In this document: positions 37,376 to 49,735 of the stretch, in pieces
Layout of the letters: every line of letters starts with the position of its first letter
How positions within the stretch are numbered: the stretch's first letter is position 1
From: Prostheceraeus crozeri
Lineage: Eukaryota; Platyhelminthes; Polycladida; Euryleptidae
NCBI GenBank assembly: GCA_907163375.1
Contig: CAJQUW010011508.1
Span: 622,958-686,957, forward strand
Length of the DNA: 64,000 nucleotides
Direction: 5' to 3'
Position numbers and translations under genes: made by a program
The notes under the pieces: model-generated
Databases searched by the model: none
What the model saw: only the letters and a program-made list of their open reading frames with translations
Told to the model about the DNA's origin: nothing

Positions 37376-39377
37376 ACGTGTGTAAAGTTAGCCGTACCAA
37401 TATCCGTACCACATCGAAAATCGCGTGTGCCACTCTCGAAAACAGCATTAACACATAATTTTAGAGTGTGCCAACTTGTGCCACCAGTAGTTTTTCAAAA
37501 TAATGCGGCAGTTTGCGATAAATCGTCCATCAAAACTTCGAGGTGGTACGGATGTGTAGTTAGCCGTACCAATTTACAGAAAATATCTTAAATCCCATCT
37601 TTATGAATTTTCAACCACATATGGACGTCTAAAATAACACGTCTAAAGCATGTGCCACCCCGTACTTTGTCAAAATTCACAATAGTTACTGAGAAAATGG
37701 ACAAAATGACCTCAAAGTGGTACGGATGTGAAGTTAGCCGTACCACTTGTGACAATCGCGTGTGCCACTCGAATCAACCCTCCGAATACACTTATTGGGA
37801 GTGTGCCAGCCTGTGCCACCCCTCAGACAGCCCCAACTCTGCGTAGAATCCGATTTTCACAGGTGGTACGGATAGGCTGTGGGGGTGGCTGCGGAGGAAA
37901 ATCCGCATTTATGCGGATTCTGCGCAAAGTTGGGGCTGTCTGAGGGGTGGCACAAGCTGGCACTCCCAATAAGTGCATTCCGATGGTTGATTCGAGTGGC
38001 ACACGCGATTTTCACAGGTGGTTAGTGATGAAAATTTTCCGGAAAATTATGGAAAATTTTGATTTTTTGATAGGCCTTATAATTTGAGCGCTTCCACTGC
38101 CGAGGCAGCTACGTACCAATAAATTGGGTCTAAAACTCTTAATTTCATCATTATTTCGATTAAAGCGATCGTAGCAATGCGAGTTACGTCCGCGGATTTT
38201 TGAACATTCCTTTGCCACCAGTGGCTTGTGCCGTTTTGTTAGCATTTTTAATTATCACACAGACACCATTTGGGATAACGTGAATCTTGCTTTACAATAG
38301 GGGTATAATTTCATGCAATGTGAAAGATCTGGAGCAAAACTATGTGCTTCATTTCGGAGTTTGCTTATTAGCTTGAAAGTTGAGCTTTATTATGCAGCGT
38401 TGATCAGTGAAAGAAATTCTTCATGTGTTGATGAACAAGTGAAGTATAAGCACACATCCACGCAGCATTCATGAGCGACCATTTTGGAAGACATAAAGAC
38501 TGTAAACTCGTTAGATATTTGGTCACTAAAGATATCTGTGATGAGTAAAAGAATATCTGATAGCCTCTAACTTCTGGCCTATTGTCCGACATCTTCGCTG
38601 GGGATACACATCTTCCAGTTCAGATGGTTCAGATAGTTCCAATTCGATTTCAGATCTGAAATAGACATGGAAAGGTGCAGTTGGTTACAAAAGTTGACAT
38701 ACTGGGTTGATAGAGAAGTTTTCGGTCTTTAAATATTACATAGTCTTTTCAAACGACTATAATAAGTCTCCAAAACAAGGGCAAAAACGTCAATCACCAA
38801 AAAATAAATTTCAAAATTTTCTGGAAAATTTTCCATTTGCATCACTACAGGTGGTACGGATGGGCTGTGGGCGTGGCTGCGGAGGAAAATCCTCATTTGT
38901 GCGGATTCTGCGCAGAGTTGGGGCTGTCTGAGGGGTGGCACAGGCTGGCACACTCCCAATAAGTGTATTCGGTGGGTTGATTCGAGTGGCACACGCGATT
39001 GTCACAAGTGGTACGGCTAACTTCACATCCGTACCGCTTTGAGGTCATTTTGTCCATTTTCTCAGTAACTATTGTGAATTTTGACAAAGTACGGGGTGGC
39101 ACATGCTTTAGACGTGTTATTTTAGACGTCCATGTGGTTGAAAATTCATAAAGATGGGATTTAAGATATTTTCTGTAAATTGGTACGGCTAACTTCACAT
39201 CCGTACCACCTCGAAGTTTTGATGGACGATTTATCGCAAACTGCTGCATTATTTTGAAAAACTACTGGTGGCCCAAGCTGGCATACTCTAAAAATTATGT
39301 GTTAATGCTGTTTTCGAGAGTGGCATACGCGATTTTCGATGTGGTACGGATATTGGTACGGCTAACTTCACACACGT
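37376..39377. mobile_element. Foldback element of nested palindromes, copy 2 (uninterrupted)
   Basis: The uninterrupted version, about 2 kb, with inverted arms at about 37376-38035 and 38845-39377 and a spacer of about 0.8 kb. The left arm keeps the full inner palindrome (37750-38020), whereas copy 1 lost about 56 bp there. Terminal target duplication is unclear because the right end abuts the TA of a neighbouring MITE. Confidence 0.7.
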
Positions 39378-39379
39378 TA

Positions 39380-39770
39380 GAGTGGAAGCTTTCCCGAGTC
39401 AGATAGAAGACTTTTCTGTTCTACCGCGAGATCTTTCAGCCTACATCGTAGGCCATTCTCAAGCGACTGCTCTGTATTGTTGAATCAACGATTAACACAT
39501 CTCACATGAAATCACAGCGATATCGGACGGATTGACATTCCTCCTATTATGTTAGTTAGTATTGTGTTATTCATTAGATGTTAACAGGCTCTTTTGTTTG
39601 CTACCATGTAAGTGTCAATCCGTCTGATATCGCTGTGATTTCATGGGGGATGTGTTAATCGTTGATTCAACAATACAGTGCAGTCGCTTGACAATGGCCT
39701 ACGATGTAGGCCGAAAGATCTCGCGGTATAACAGAAAAGTCTTCTATCTGACTTGGGAAAGTTTCCACTC
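39380..39770. mobile_element. 391 bp MITE with long inverted arms, copy 2
   Basis: Duplicate of 25871-26261 (offset 13,509 bp) in segmental copy 2, with a few substitutions between copies. Confidence 0.7.
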
Positions 39771-39946
39771 TATATAAGTAGAATTTCTAGAACATATGTA
39801 AATGATGCCCAAGACTTTACATGTTATCGCTGCCGTAATGACTATTCAGGCCGAATGCAAAACATTGTTAAATAAGTATATGTATGCAGACTTCTTCTCT
39901 TGAGAATTCAGTCGAGCTCATACTAGATTGATAATGATATAACCGC

Positions 39947-39972
39947 AAAAATGCCTACATGTAGGCATTTTT
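39947..39972. repeat. Perfect 26 bp palindrome, copy 2
   Basis: Same palindrome as 26438-26463, unchanged between the segmental copies. Confidence 0.6.
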
Positions 39973-40248
39973 TTATGTGTTTTTCAATTAGATGTCATTC
40001 TTTAACTGAATACTTGTAATGCACACAGAGCAGTTCTGAAAAGAAAATGCACTGAATTTAACTGAACAAGTAATGTTGAAAATTTCTGAGGGATTGAAGG
40101 AATATTCTAGAAAATGTGCCTCTTCAAAATCACACTTTTTGAATTTATTATTATTTTTTATTCAGGCCCGAATAGAGGAAACTGTGGTCGCTGGATAATG
40201 ATTATCTTTTGTCCTAATGTGGCAATGAAAGTGCAGTGAAAATTGAGT

Positions 40249-43200
40249 CTTTTATAAAAGCAAGATGAAAGTCATCATAAACTGATGACTTGGCACTGAC
40301 TAGCGTACTTGCATGTGATGGATGCGTGTGATGGATCAAAAAGCTGCGCATGTAGCTGATGCCTTCTTGTCAAAATATTATTATAAAAGACAAGACTAGA
40401 GTTTGCATTAGCTTGCATCATGTACAAGCGGTCGCTGATAGTCCTCATGGTCTACATGTAGATTGCTGAGAATCTGGTTCGTTTCAGTTTAAAGACTTCC
40501 ATGCAACGATTGATAAGCAGGCTTTACATAGGTTTAGGCAACATGTTAGAAGATCTTAATTAACAAAACATGAACATAGGAAAATGCGAGATTACCAATG
40601 AACAAAATGAAAGAATTGATCTTTATGCGTTCAAAGTGAAAAGTTTGAAATACCCAGTAATGCAAGTTCATTTGAGAATGTTGTCTGAACTATGCCGGTT
40701 GATGAAGAACAGCAAAACATGACAAGACCAAAAAGTGAATTACATAACAGGCATAAGAGGAACAAATAAGTCTACGGTAGCAAGATTCACGCAAAGTTAT
40801 AGAGATATGTTACTATCGTGAATTTGCTACATATTTCTTCTATATTATGTAATTGCCCTCTACTTCAGGTACATTTATGGGGAATACTCGTGCTGAAACA
40901 TGACTATTTCAATATGAACTCAATAAAAACGATGAAATTCAGCTCAAGCGACTCGCGCATAAGCATTTGCACATGCTAGCATTCCAATAGTAACTTGTTT
41001 GTTCAATAATCAATGACATTGTCTTGTATAAATTAAAGCGAATATACATGTACATGAAAGGGTATGTACACTTCTATAAGTTTTATTTTTCTCCATGCAT
41101 GTTTTAATAAATAAAGCATAACTGTTGCGAAATTCACAATAAGTTCATTAAATATCTTGAAGATGTAGGTGCGACCTAGATGATCTATTATACGTAAGTA
41201 TAGCCTACAGGAAATTTATCTACATGCAGCCTACATCATTCACATAATCCTATATATTCTGTGTCAGAATAATCATCTTTATCTAAAGAATGTCAGAACC
41301 AAAATGCCTAGACCTACATGTGGGGATTTTTTAAATATCCAATTCATTTGATTGACATGTCCTCAACAGACTATTGATGTAAAAAAACAAATAAAAACAT
41401 GCATATAAAGATATATATTAACTTTCTGTCATCACATCGACGCCCTCATATCAGAAACTCGGCTACAGATCTCATAATAGTAATTAGATTATGGCTTAGC
41501 ACACATACTGTATCTTACAAGAACCAAATACAACTACCAGCATGGATGAGATTCTGGCAAGACGACATTTCCGGAAACTTAGACACCTCATTTTTTTACT
41601 ACTTGCTGATATTTGTCGGCCTACTTACAACGATCTGCCATTGGCAGAAATGATATTTGTAAACTAATCAACTACAGAATAGATTTTAATAATGGCTTTC
41701 ACCACCAGACCAAGGAAGATTAAATTACATAAAAACATTTGCATATTGTCCCTGTTTCTCTCGTCGTTAGATCGCTTAGCTTAACAACTGTATAAATGCT
41801 GTTAGTTTTTTACATGTTTTAGAGATATAGAAAAAAAGTAGTCTCAGAAAAACAAACATGTAGCCATAACAGAAAGATGTTAGTATAGGAGATCTTGGGA
41901 TAAGACGCATAACAAATTGTGACAAATGTGGTTAAAATGACGTGGCTTTCGTCAAATATAAGAAGCTTCATAAATGTTCATCGAAACAATTTTCTACGTG
42001 TATAGCTGATGAAGGTATCAGAGACGATAGTGCGGTTATATGTGACGGACAATAACAAAATGTATATTGTAAAGCGGCATGACTTTCGTCAAATATGTGT
42101 GAAATGAGACAAAGAAATTTTGGGAAAATATACTCATTCTACGCATAATAGATTCTGCGCCCATAATTCGAAATTATCGATAACTTAATCACTTGGAAGA
42201 TATTTGACGAAAATCTGAAAATACCATTTGCAACAATGAAAACAACCACAAAATGAAGACTATTCCTCAATTTGGGAACAAAATGATAAGTTTGCACACG
42301 AAATTACAGAGTTTATCACAAACTACTACATGTCGATCACGTAAGGGTTATATGGATCGATGATATAGCTAAAAATAAGATGTAGGTACATCGAAACTGG
42401 CGTGATGCTCGCCGAATATACACACGTGAGAAATGAAATGAGATGTAAAAATTTAGGGAAATTCTAAATTACTTGTTCAAAATATGAACTTCAAACTTCA
42501 ACGCAAGAAGGCATATACTCAAATGGCTCTATGTTTGTATAGCTCTTCAAGTGGCCCATGCTGAAGCTTTGCTGCTTCTTTCTAACATTTCTGTTGTTGA
42601 TTGTATCATTATCTCATTTTCAAATATTCTCTGTAATATGCAGATTGTAAATTTGTAAGCATATATGTAGATATATAACTTTCTAAGTTGAAATAATTAC
42701 TAATAAATATTTATTTAAATATGGCCCTAAATAGGAAAATATGAAAATATCTAAACAACGAAATGATGAGAACTCCTCAGTTTGGTTACTAATTTTTTCG
42801 CACAAAATTGCTGTTTTATCACAGATTAATATGCCATTGATAGTATCACAGTCTTATCAACTATATCACTTAGCAAAATATAGGCAAAGAAAGATGACTG
42901 TTATCTTGAAAAATTTTTGCCTCTCAAAACGTACTCAAAAATTCAACCACTGTATAGAAAATAGAGTTTTTTTATAACGTTTTTGGACGAATCTCGAGAC
43001 CCAATAACATTCATGCCAAATTTCCGGAATTTCGGAGGAATCTCACCCATGACTTCCAGGAGCAAAGGAAATCAATTTTTTTTTCAATCAAAGAATTTTT
43101 TTGAGTGGACAAAAAACGGAACCACTTTTGCTGGATTTCACTATGTATTTCTATTGATGCACTTGCAAATATTTTATAGACTGTATTATTTCTAGATACT

Positions 43201-43480
43201 TTCGGCTAAATAATTCAAGATAATGCATGCATGGAACACTTTTCAATTTGACAATCTTTTCAAGAAATACTTTTATGCAATAAACGGGGTTATATTCTGC
43301 TATTCCTGCACCAAACTCTCAGTCGTCGATTTAGGACTCAAATTGACTGCATGAACAGCTCAATTCAAACTCGATGACTGACTGCTCAAGGCAAGCATAA
43401 GAATTCATCCGTCAAATGCTCAAATCGAGAGACAATAATGATCTCTTAATCTTGATAAGACATAACGAATTTATTAATTC
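40249..43480. other. Single-copy host DNA, no gene recognised
   Basis: AT-rich sequence with only short frames lacking domains. Nothing supports a gene. Confidence 0.55.
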
Positions 43481-43481
43481 T

Positions 43482-43664
43482 ACGTGTGTGAAGTTGGCGG
43501 AACCATCATTTGTTACAGCGAGATTCTATTCGAAACAGCTTCTACTTTATCAATTTTAGCCTCCTGATCACAAATCGGGCTCAGTTTTGGACTCAAATTC
43601 GCAGTCGTGTCTGAGAAATTGAACTTTAAAGAAAAAATGGTTCCGTTGTGAAGTTAGCGGAACC
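43482..43664. repeat. Diverged relative of the foldback-element palindrome
   Basis: ACGTGTGTGAAGTTGGCGG at 43482 matches the terminus of the 37376-39377 element except in the pairing bases. A 26-bp unit at 43639-43664 has the same core TGTGAAGTTAG enclosed by GGTTCCG and CGGAACC instead of GGTACGG and CCGTACC. Both sides changed together, so the inverted pairing is kept. Confidence 0.55.
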
Positions 43665-44097
43665 AACTTCTTGATAGGCGCAGTAAATCAATTTCAGTTT
43701 GTCGCTATACCTGTTCCAATGTGTGGCGCTGATCACAAATATATGCTTGGAGGATAGATGAAAGGAGTCAATATTTTCGAAAGTGTTTTGTTATTGTATT
43801 CTAGGATTGCTATTTCTGCAAGGAGTCATCTTTGACGGTAACCTCTATTCAGAAAAGATTAAGAGGAGATTGCCGATGCAAGAAAAAAATGGAAGAATAC
43901 ACGAAATGAATTACTGTTTTATCATCTCGTGAATTGTGAGATTTCTGTTAAAGTGAAAAGAAACTCTAACAGCTTAGTCACAACAAAGACCTTGAGATAT
44001 AGCTACACCTTACACTCCCTATAATGCTGATAAAACAAAGTGGACTGCTACGAATAGGTGCTGTTTGAAAAAACCCAAAGAATGAAAGTGCCGATAT

Positions 44098-44679
44098 TCA
44101 GTCAACTTTACATTTTTTCAGCAAGCGATTAAAATTGGGAGTGACGGGTTTCAGTTCCGACATAGCAGATGGTTTCTGGCACTCAGGGATGGGACATTGA
44201 CGTTGGGCGGAGATCCATTTCTCCAAACATTTTCCGCAAAAAACATGACGACATGGTAGCTCTAATGGATCACGCATCAACTTCTCACATATATAACAAA
44301 CAACTTCATCCCAAGCTGAGTCATCAAGCATAACTTTCTTGCGCATAAGTCGCATTGCTGGTGACAGTTTATTGCTAGTTATTGCATTTGAATCTGAATA
44401 ATCTTCAAGCAATTTCACATTCACAAATTCCAATCCCTTACGACCTTGAGCTAAGTCTCCTTTTACCCTTCGATTTCTTTGAACATAGCCTTTGCCGTCC
44501 TTTCTTACAGGGTGGTTCAGAACTTCTGTAACGCTCATGAATATGGTACCACGTGAATTGAGATCCACAAAACCGTATCCTCTTTCAATCTTGAAGTTTG
44601 AAACACTTCCGAACAATCCTTTTTCCAAAATTTTCTTTCCGGATGCTGTGACTATCTCCCCAACTTCTGCCATGTTCAT
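44098..44679 (-). CDS. Cold-shock-like domain plus RING finger protein
   Basis: An intact 193-residue single-exon frame. Residues about 22-90 resemble a cold-shock domain: a G-x-V start, GYGFVDLN in place of the usual GYGF(I/V) RNP motif, then a beta-rich segment ending GLEFVNVKLL. Residues about 128-172 form a C3HC4 RING: CYIC, CRHVFCGKC, then CPIPEC, followed by a TPNF-x-L-x-x-L tail as in many E3 ligases. The expected role is an RNA-binding ubiquitin ligase; this is inference. Upstream of the ATG the minus strand reads TTTCGTTACAG, a plausible splice acceptor, so a 5' untranslated exon may exist. No poly(A) tract or target duplication marks it as a retrocopy. It is the most credible host gene in the window. 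Confidence 0.8.
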   Translation of the reverse strand: MNMAEVGEIVTASGKKILEKGLFGSVSNFKIERGYGFVDLNSRGTIFMSVTEVLNHPVRKDGKGYVQRNRRVKGDLAQGRKGLEFVNVKLLEDYSDSNAITSNKLSPAMRLMRKKVMLDDSAWDEVVCYICEKLMRDPLELPCRHVFCGKCLEKWISAQRQCPIPECQKPSAMSELKPVTPNFNRLLKKCKVD

Positions 44680-45149
44680 TTATCTGTAACGAAATGTGAT
44701 CACGATAGAAACGCAATGTATATGAGAGTACTCCTAATTTAGGAATTTTTCTGCATATAAGAAGACTGATGATTTTTGCGTTTCATTCAGCTAGAAAAAT
44801 GCATGACAGGAATCAGAGGACATTTTAAATTTCAAAAGGGTGAATCATGGACATATAAAATCTTACTTTTTTTGCTCTCGACACTTGTGGTCGGTGATAC
44901 ATACGTATCTAGTCTCGGAGACCTAGGTGCATTCGGAGGATATGTACACTTCCGAGAAGCGCTGCTTTCTGCAGCTTGTGAATTACATGGCTTCCTGGTA
45001 GTCTGCGGAGGTAGTTCTTCAACTTTGGAGTTATTGCTCCAAGCGCGCCGATGACAATCGGTACGACTTCAGCTTTCGCTTTCCATAGTCTTTGCACTTC
45101 GATCTTGTCTTGATATTTTTGAATCTTTTCCTTTTCCTACAAGCACTTG

Positions 45150-45316
45150 TTGTATGTTAGCAAGCACATCAGAGAGTGTTGCCGACATCAAGAAATCAAG
45201 TTTGAAGCTGCGCCTATATTTCAATTGTCAGACAGAGCTCATAGAGTAGAAAGGGAGGCAAAAGAGAGATATTTCATATTAAAATTCAAACCCCCCTTAA
45301 CTGCCTATGAGCTCAT
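45150..45316 (+). pseudogene. GIY-YIG retroelement C-terminal fragment
   Basis: An open stretch encodes HIRECC followed by a charged helix and KFKPPL, the pattern at the end of GIY-YIG endonucleases of Penelope-like elements. Reverse transcriptase and nuclease core are absent, so this is a 5'-truncated copy. It aligns with the more decayed 16918-17075. A hammerhead-like sequence follows at 45334-45388. Confidence 0.5.
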
Positions 45317-45333
45317 TTTATTTCATTTATTTG

Positions 45334-45388
45334 CGTCTGATGAAGTGGTAACCAATAAACCACAGAAACCGGTTACGCAAAGACGTGT
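45334..45388 (+). ncRNA. Hammerhead-like motif downstream of a retroelement fragment
   Basis: GCGT precedes CTGATGA, followed by a stem (GTGGT with ACCAC around a short loop), GAAAC, and ACGC closing with the initial GCGT. CUGAUGA plus GAAA is the conserved hammerhead core. The closing helices are short, so activity needs testing. Confidence 0.5.
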
Positions 45389-45486
45389 TTTTGGTTTCAT
45401 CGCCTTTCATTTTTATACATATATATATACCAGTATGTAATCACACCCAGATGTTATAAAGAAAAACTAGGCAAATAAATAAGACA

Positions 45487-45524
45487 GCACGACTGGTTTC
45501 TGCCTGTTGCAGGCTTCTCAAGGG
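45487..45524 (-). ncRNA. Retroelement 3' hairpin motif with CTTGA...GAAAC boxes
   Basis: On the minus strand, CTTGAGAAGCC, a hairpin (GCCTGC with GCAGGC around AA), then AGAAACCAGTCG. It lies about 170 bp downstream of the 45695-46200 GIY-YIG fragment. It shares the box order and spacing of the motif at 21994-22029. Confidence 0.4.
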
Positions 45525-45694
45525 CATAGAATGATTTATTATACAATTCGTATATCATCAAACTGAATTAAAATCATAGCATTCAAAATCTATGTAAGTA
45601 TGATATCGAAATACCAAAGAAAGATAATGATATCTCTATCACCTCTAAGCTGAAAAAGGAAAAATTATAACAAACTAAGTATCCATATTCTTCA

Positions 45695-46200
45695 TCAATC
45701 CTTCTGAAAAAAAATTTCTTTCTTTTCCCTATACAATTTTGTGCAGGTGGGTGGTAATTTTAAAATCGGCATGATATAGAACAATGGGTTGGAGTTGCGT
45801 GCGCAGTTGAGTATATGATTACTAGCATGGAGGGAGCGATAGTTCTCATCCTTTATTTGTTGACGGTGCACTCGAACTCTTGCGCGCAGAGAATCTCCTG
45901 TTTGGCCGATGTAAGTGGCTATACATCCTGCACATTGCAGGGCATAAATTATGTTTCTGGAATTGCAGTTCATATTGGATTTGATTTGAAATTGTCTTTG
46001 TTCTCCATTTTTCTCATAATTGAATATTTTTCCGATCAACAGAGATTTACAGCACTCACATCGTTTATCTTGACATTTCTGCACACCATTTATCTCCATT
46101 CGATTACGTCTTGCTATTAAATTCAATAAAGATCTCGGTTGTAGATGGCAAGGTCTTAATCTGTATTTTTTGAATTTTGAGGTTAGTTTCAAGCTTGAGA
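45695..46200 (-). pseudogene. GIY-YIG endonuclease domain, 5'-truncated Penelope-type fragment
   Basis: About 165 residues with a Cys-rich knuckle (CQDKRCECCKS), then NIIYALQCAGC and ATYIGQTGDSLRARVRVHRQQ, which are the GIY-YIG motif and its following Arg/His helix. The usual HILNC-type segment and a C-terminal charged tail follow. No ATG opens the frame, a stop lies upstream, and no reverse transcriptase is present. This is a truncated insertion, from a different lineage than the element at 21853-25043. Confidence 0.8.
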
Positions 46201-49200
46201 AGGATGGAGCAATATATAATGGAGTTTGTTACATTTACTTAGAGATTTCACATTTACCTACAACATAGCCTATAAACTGTACAGTGTAGGCCTACATGCC
46301 TGGAACACTAAAAATCAATGTCGCATAATAAGTGCATCTGGGGATAAATTGGGCATTTAGTTTGGCAAAGTTAATGTATTGTAAAAGCAGATATTACGCC
46401 TAATATCTGCACATCCTGCCTTCAATGAAATAGACTGTGGTATTAGAAAGCAAACATAAATGATTTTGGAAACTATTTATTACGATTTCCCAAAAAATAT
46501 GATTTTGAAAAATATCAAAGATGTCCGGAGCCGGAGTCTTGCTAGTTTCGAAAGGCTCCGTCGACTTCATGCTGAGTTGGTTATGTGCATTCGGACATAG
46601 CAATGAAGTCCGTTCTAACGTATTTGCGTGGGGTCCTCTATCATGCCATCGATCGTGATACGATATGAAGTTCATTGAACTCCTAGCACTTCTAGTGGAT
46701 GAGCATTATTTGGAATAGGAACTTTTGAGCTGAATTGCGCATCCAATTATCAGGATACCTGTCCGATTGTTACATCCGCGTATGAAGCAAAGAACAGTTT
46801 TGATGAAGGTGCGTTTTATTATGAACATGAAACTACGGTACTTCTATTCTCCCTCCACCCACATTTTCAGTTCACATTCACTTCTTCTCTCGCTACTAAG
46901 TGTAGTCTCATTTCATGACCACCGTCGCAAAAGTGTTGAGTGTGTAAAATTCCTCTGGTTTGGAGAAAATTTACATCACTCGCTTTGTCGTTCACTGTAG
47001 ACAACAATGCCACGAAGTTCATGATCTGAAATTCTATGCCTAAATTCTAACTATGTTTGCAGGGGACCAATCCTTCATGCCAGGGTTTAAGTAAAACTTC
47101 TCAGTGTTGTTTGTGCTTTCCTTCTATGACAGCACAATTTTTCCCCAATGTTACAGGTTCGACGAGTTTTGGTGAAATGTGGCTTTCGTACAGGTATGTG
47201 GGGGGAGTATAGAAGTACCTGATACTATATGTACAGACATGGATGACAAGACATTGAATGACACTCGTATTTGAAATAGAAGGCCACCATACACTCACTG
47301 CGATACATAGAGAAGCACGCAAAAATATGAAAGTCCACCACCAAGTCAAGTTACAAGTCATCAATGGTACTGATATATTTATTTGATGAGGCAAAACGTC
47401 GATGATTTTTCCATGGCCACACTTGTTCTCAGAATGCAATGCGGATTATGTTGCAGGCAATATAACATGGAATGAGCGAAGTTGTTTAATTCGCCATGCC
47501 TAACGGATTCTTTCACACACAGATGATGCAAAAGCTTCTAAAATTATACCTATCACGCAGATTACTGATATAACATGCAGTAGGTAACATGAATTCTCAA
47601 ATCTAGCAAGAGAAAGAAGTTAAGTCATAAAATGAAGTAAGCAGGTAGCGGAGACGAAAGAGAAATACAGAAATCATCCGGGCACATTGTTCCAGGATTC
47701 AACTTGCGAACGGGTACACTTTCGGTGAAAGCAAACTGCAGGATATGCATTGACTTTTTGAAGACCTTGAATCTTTGGTCCCTGTCTACGAATTCATTGC
47801 AGATGCGAAAGACAATGTTGCAGCACTATCAGAAGTTAGTAAAACAAAAGGAGGAACAACTTATGGAGCAAAAGGATCAGAGCAATTCTAATGCCGGCAT
47901 TGTAGGCTAACCCTTATCAATACGATATCATTAGATACAGCACACCCACTAGTCATTGTATGACAATTGATTTAAAAATCGTTCTGCTTAATTTGTATGT
48001 AACTCGAAACATCAACACCTATGCACGCAATAAAAGACAGACCCTGCGTTCCAGATTCAAGGGACTCATTTTGACCAAACCTATTTTCGACCATAAGTGC
48101 TTCATCCTGACTGTTTTAAAATTTTCAGTGCACTGCCCAATACACCGGTGCGACTAGCAAACAGTCCCAGTTTTCGTCGATGTGCTTTTAATTAGAATAT
48201 TTTTAGATGTAATTTTGCACATCTATCAGCGCATATAATGAAGACATTGATGAATGAAGAAGAATCGTGAATAACCTGAGATACGCAGATCATGGTTTTC
48301 AGAACGAACGAGGTTACGCTGTGAACTTCAACTTTCTGGATGCGTTATTGTTGCATGAAGTGAGGTGCGATTGAGTGATATGCGATCACTCAAAAGCGGG
48401 ACGGTCAAAAGTGACGTCTCGGTTAAAGATTTGAGGCTTTGACATTCGTTTGTCTGTCTTTCAGAGAAAAAGTTGCTTCAATCTCAAGTGTCCTCGATTG
48501 TGTATTTTCTGTGAAACATGAATCCTGATTAAGGAAAGTCATCCGATGCTGGATGTGGTGCTGGCGCATGGTGCTAAGCATTGTCTGTAATGCTCAATTG
48601 AGAAGTTAGCTGAAAATGACATCTTACATAAATGGCTTTTAGGATTTTTGAAAACGAGGATAGGCATTGCTTTGCATATAGACCTACTTGCAGTAACTTT
48701 GCACAGTTACAAAGCATAGCAACTTCTAATTAACAGAAATAATGATTTAAATGATGAAACAATGATCAGCATCAGAATCGCTGCTAGACTTCTATTCGAT
48801 TATCAGAAAACGAATGTTTGTGTTCTAGAGAAGATTGGATGGCCATAGCTACAGATCCATTTTGTTGACCAAGACGGATCGGATAGAGAGAACAACGTAT
48901 ACTCTCGATAGGCATGTCACCATTGGTCGCCTTCTGTCTGACGAACCACGACCACGACAACCGGTGTATTGAAGATACTGTCAGAGGATTTTGTCACTAT
49001 TTTGTTTTGCCTAAGTAGGTCACGTTTTAATAACTGGGAGAAAATCTGTATTTAATAAATAAAAAAAGGAAATGCATTTACTGCCAATCTATATATTTTT
49101 CCTTGAATATAAGAATTCCGATATTGTTCTCTGAAATTGAATGCGAAGCAGACAAGATTTGTAACTAAAAAAGCATGAGCTGAAAATGTACCTACTGAGT

Positions 49201-49264
49201 AGATTACATTTTGCAAACGTTTATCATTGGCTGTATTCGTTATATCAATTGCTAGTAATGGGCA
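46201..49264. other. No gene recognised
   Basis: Only short unremarkable frames on either strand. Nothing here supports a gene. Confidence 0.55.
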
Positions 49265-49735
49265 AAAGACCGTTCCAGGACACCATAAAATTCAAAAAAA
49301 TAGTATCTTTAAAAACGACATAAATTCATGAATTTAGACCCTTTTTCAGGTTTTTAAGACCTAAATACATGAATTTAGTCCATTCAAAAAGTACCATTTT
49401 TTCAAAAAAATGGTATCTTTAAAAACGACATAAATTCATGAATTTGAACCCTTTTTCAGGTTTTTAAGACCTAAATTCATAAATTTGGGCGTTTTTAAAA
49501 ATACCCAATTTTTCAAAATTTTCAAAATCTCAAATTTGAGAATTACAATTTTCACCCTTAAAATCATGACCGTTCCAGGACACCGAAAAAAACAGAAAAG
49601 TTAAGAATCTCAAATTTGTGATTATGACATTTTTCATTGCTTAAATCATGACCATTCCAGGACACCGAAAATCATAAAAGTTGAGAATTTCAAATTCATG
49701 AATTTTATCCATCTTTCAGGTTTTTAAAATATATC
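49265..49735. repeat. Complex tandem-repeat tract near the left edge of the viral element
   Basis: Two copies of a 110 bp unit (TATCTTTAAAAACGACATAA phrases at about 49303 and 49413) are followed by a second unit of about 80 bp. The phrase GACCGTTCCAGGACACC or a one-base variant appears at about 49268, 49568 and 49648. Many small ATTCATGAAT palindromes occur. It may be a host satellite or part of a terminal repeat of the adjacent element; the partner end is outside the window. Confidence 0.6.

Larger units (their letters stand above)
26759..40248 (+). repeat. Tandem segmental duplication, copy 2
   Basis: Direct repeat of copy 1. Alignment anchors are 15731 with 32397, 18910 with 35576, 21060 with 37728 and 25198 with 38707. 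Homology ends at about 40248, after which the sequence is unrelated to the inter-copy junction. This copy lacks the Penelope-like element and shows its intact empty site at 38553-38563. Confidence 0.93.
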
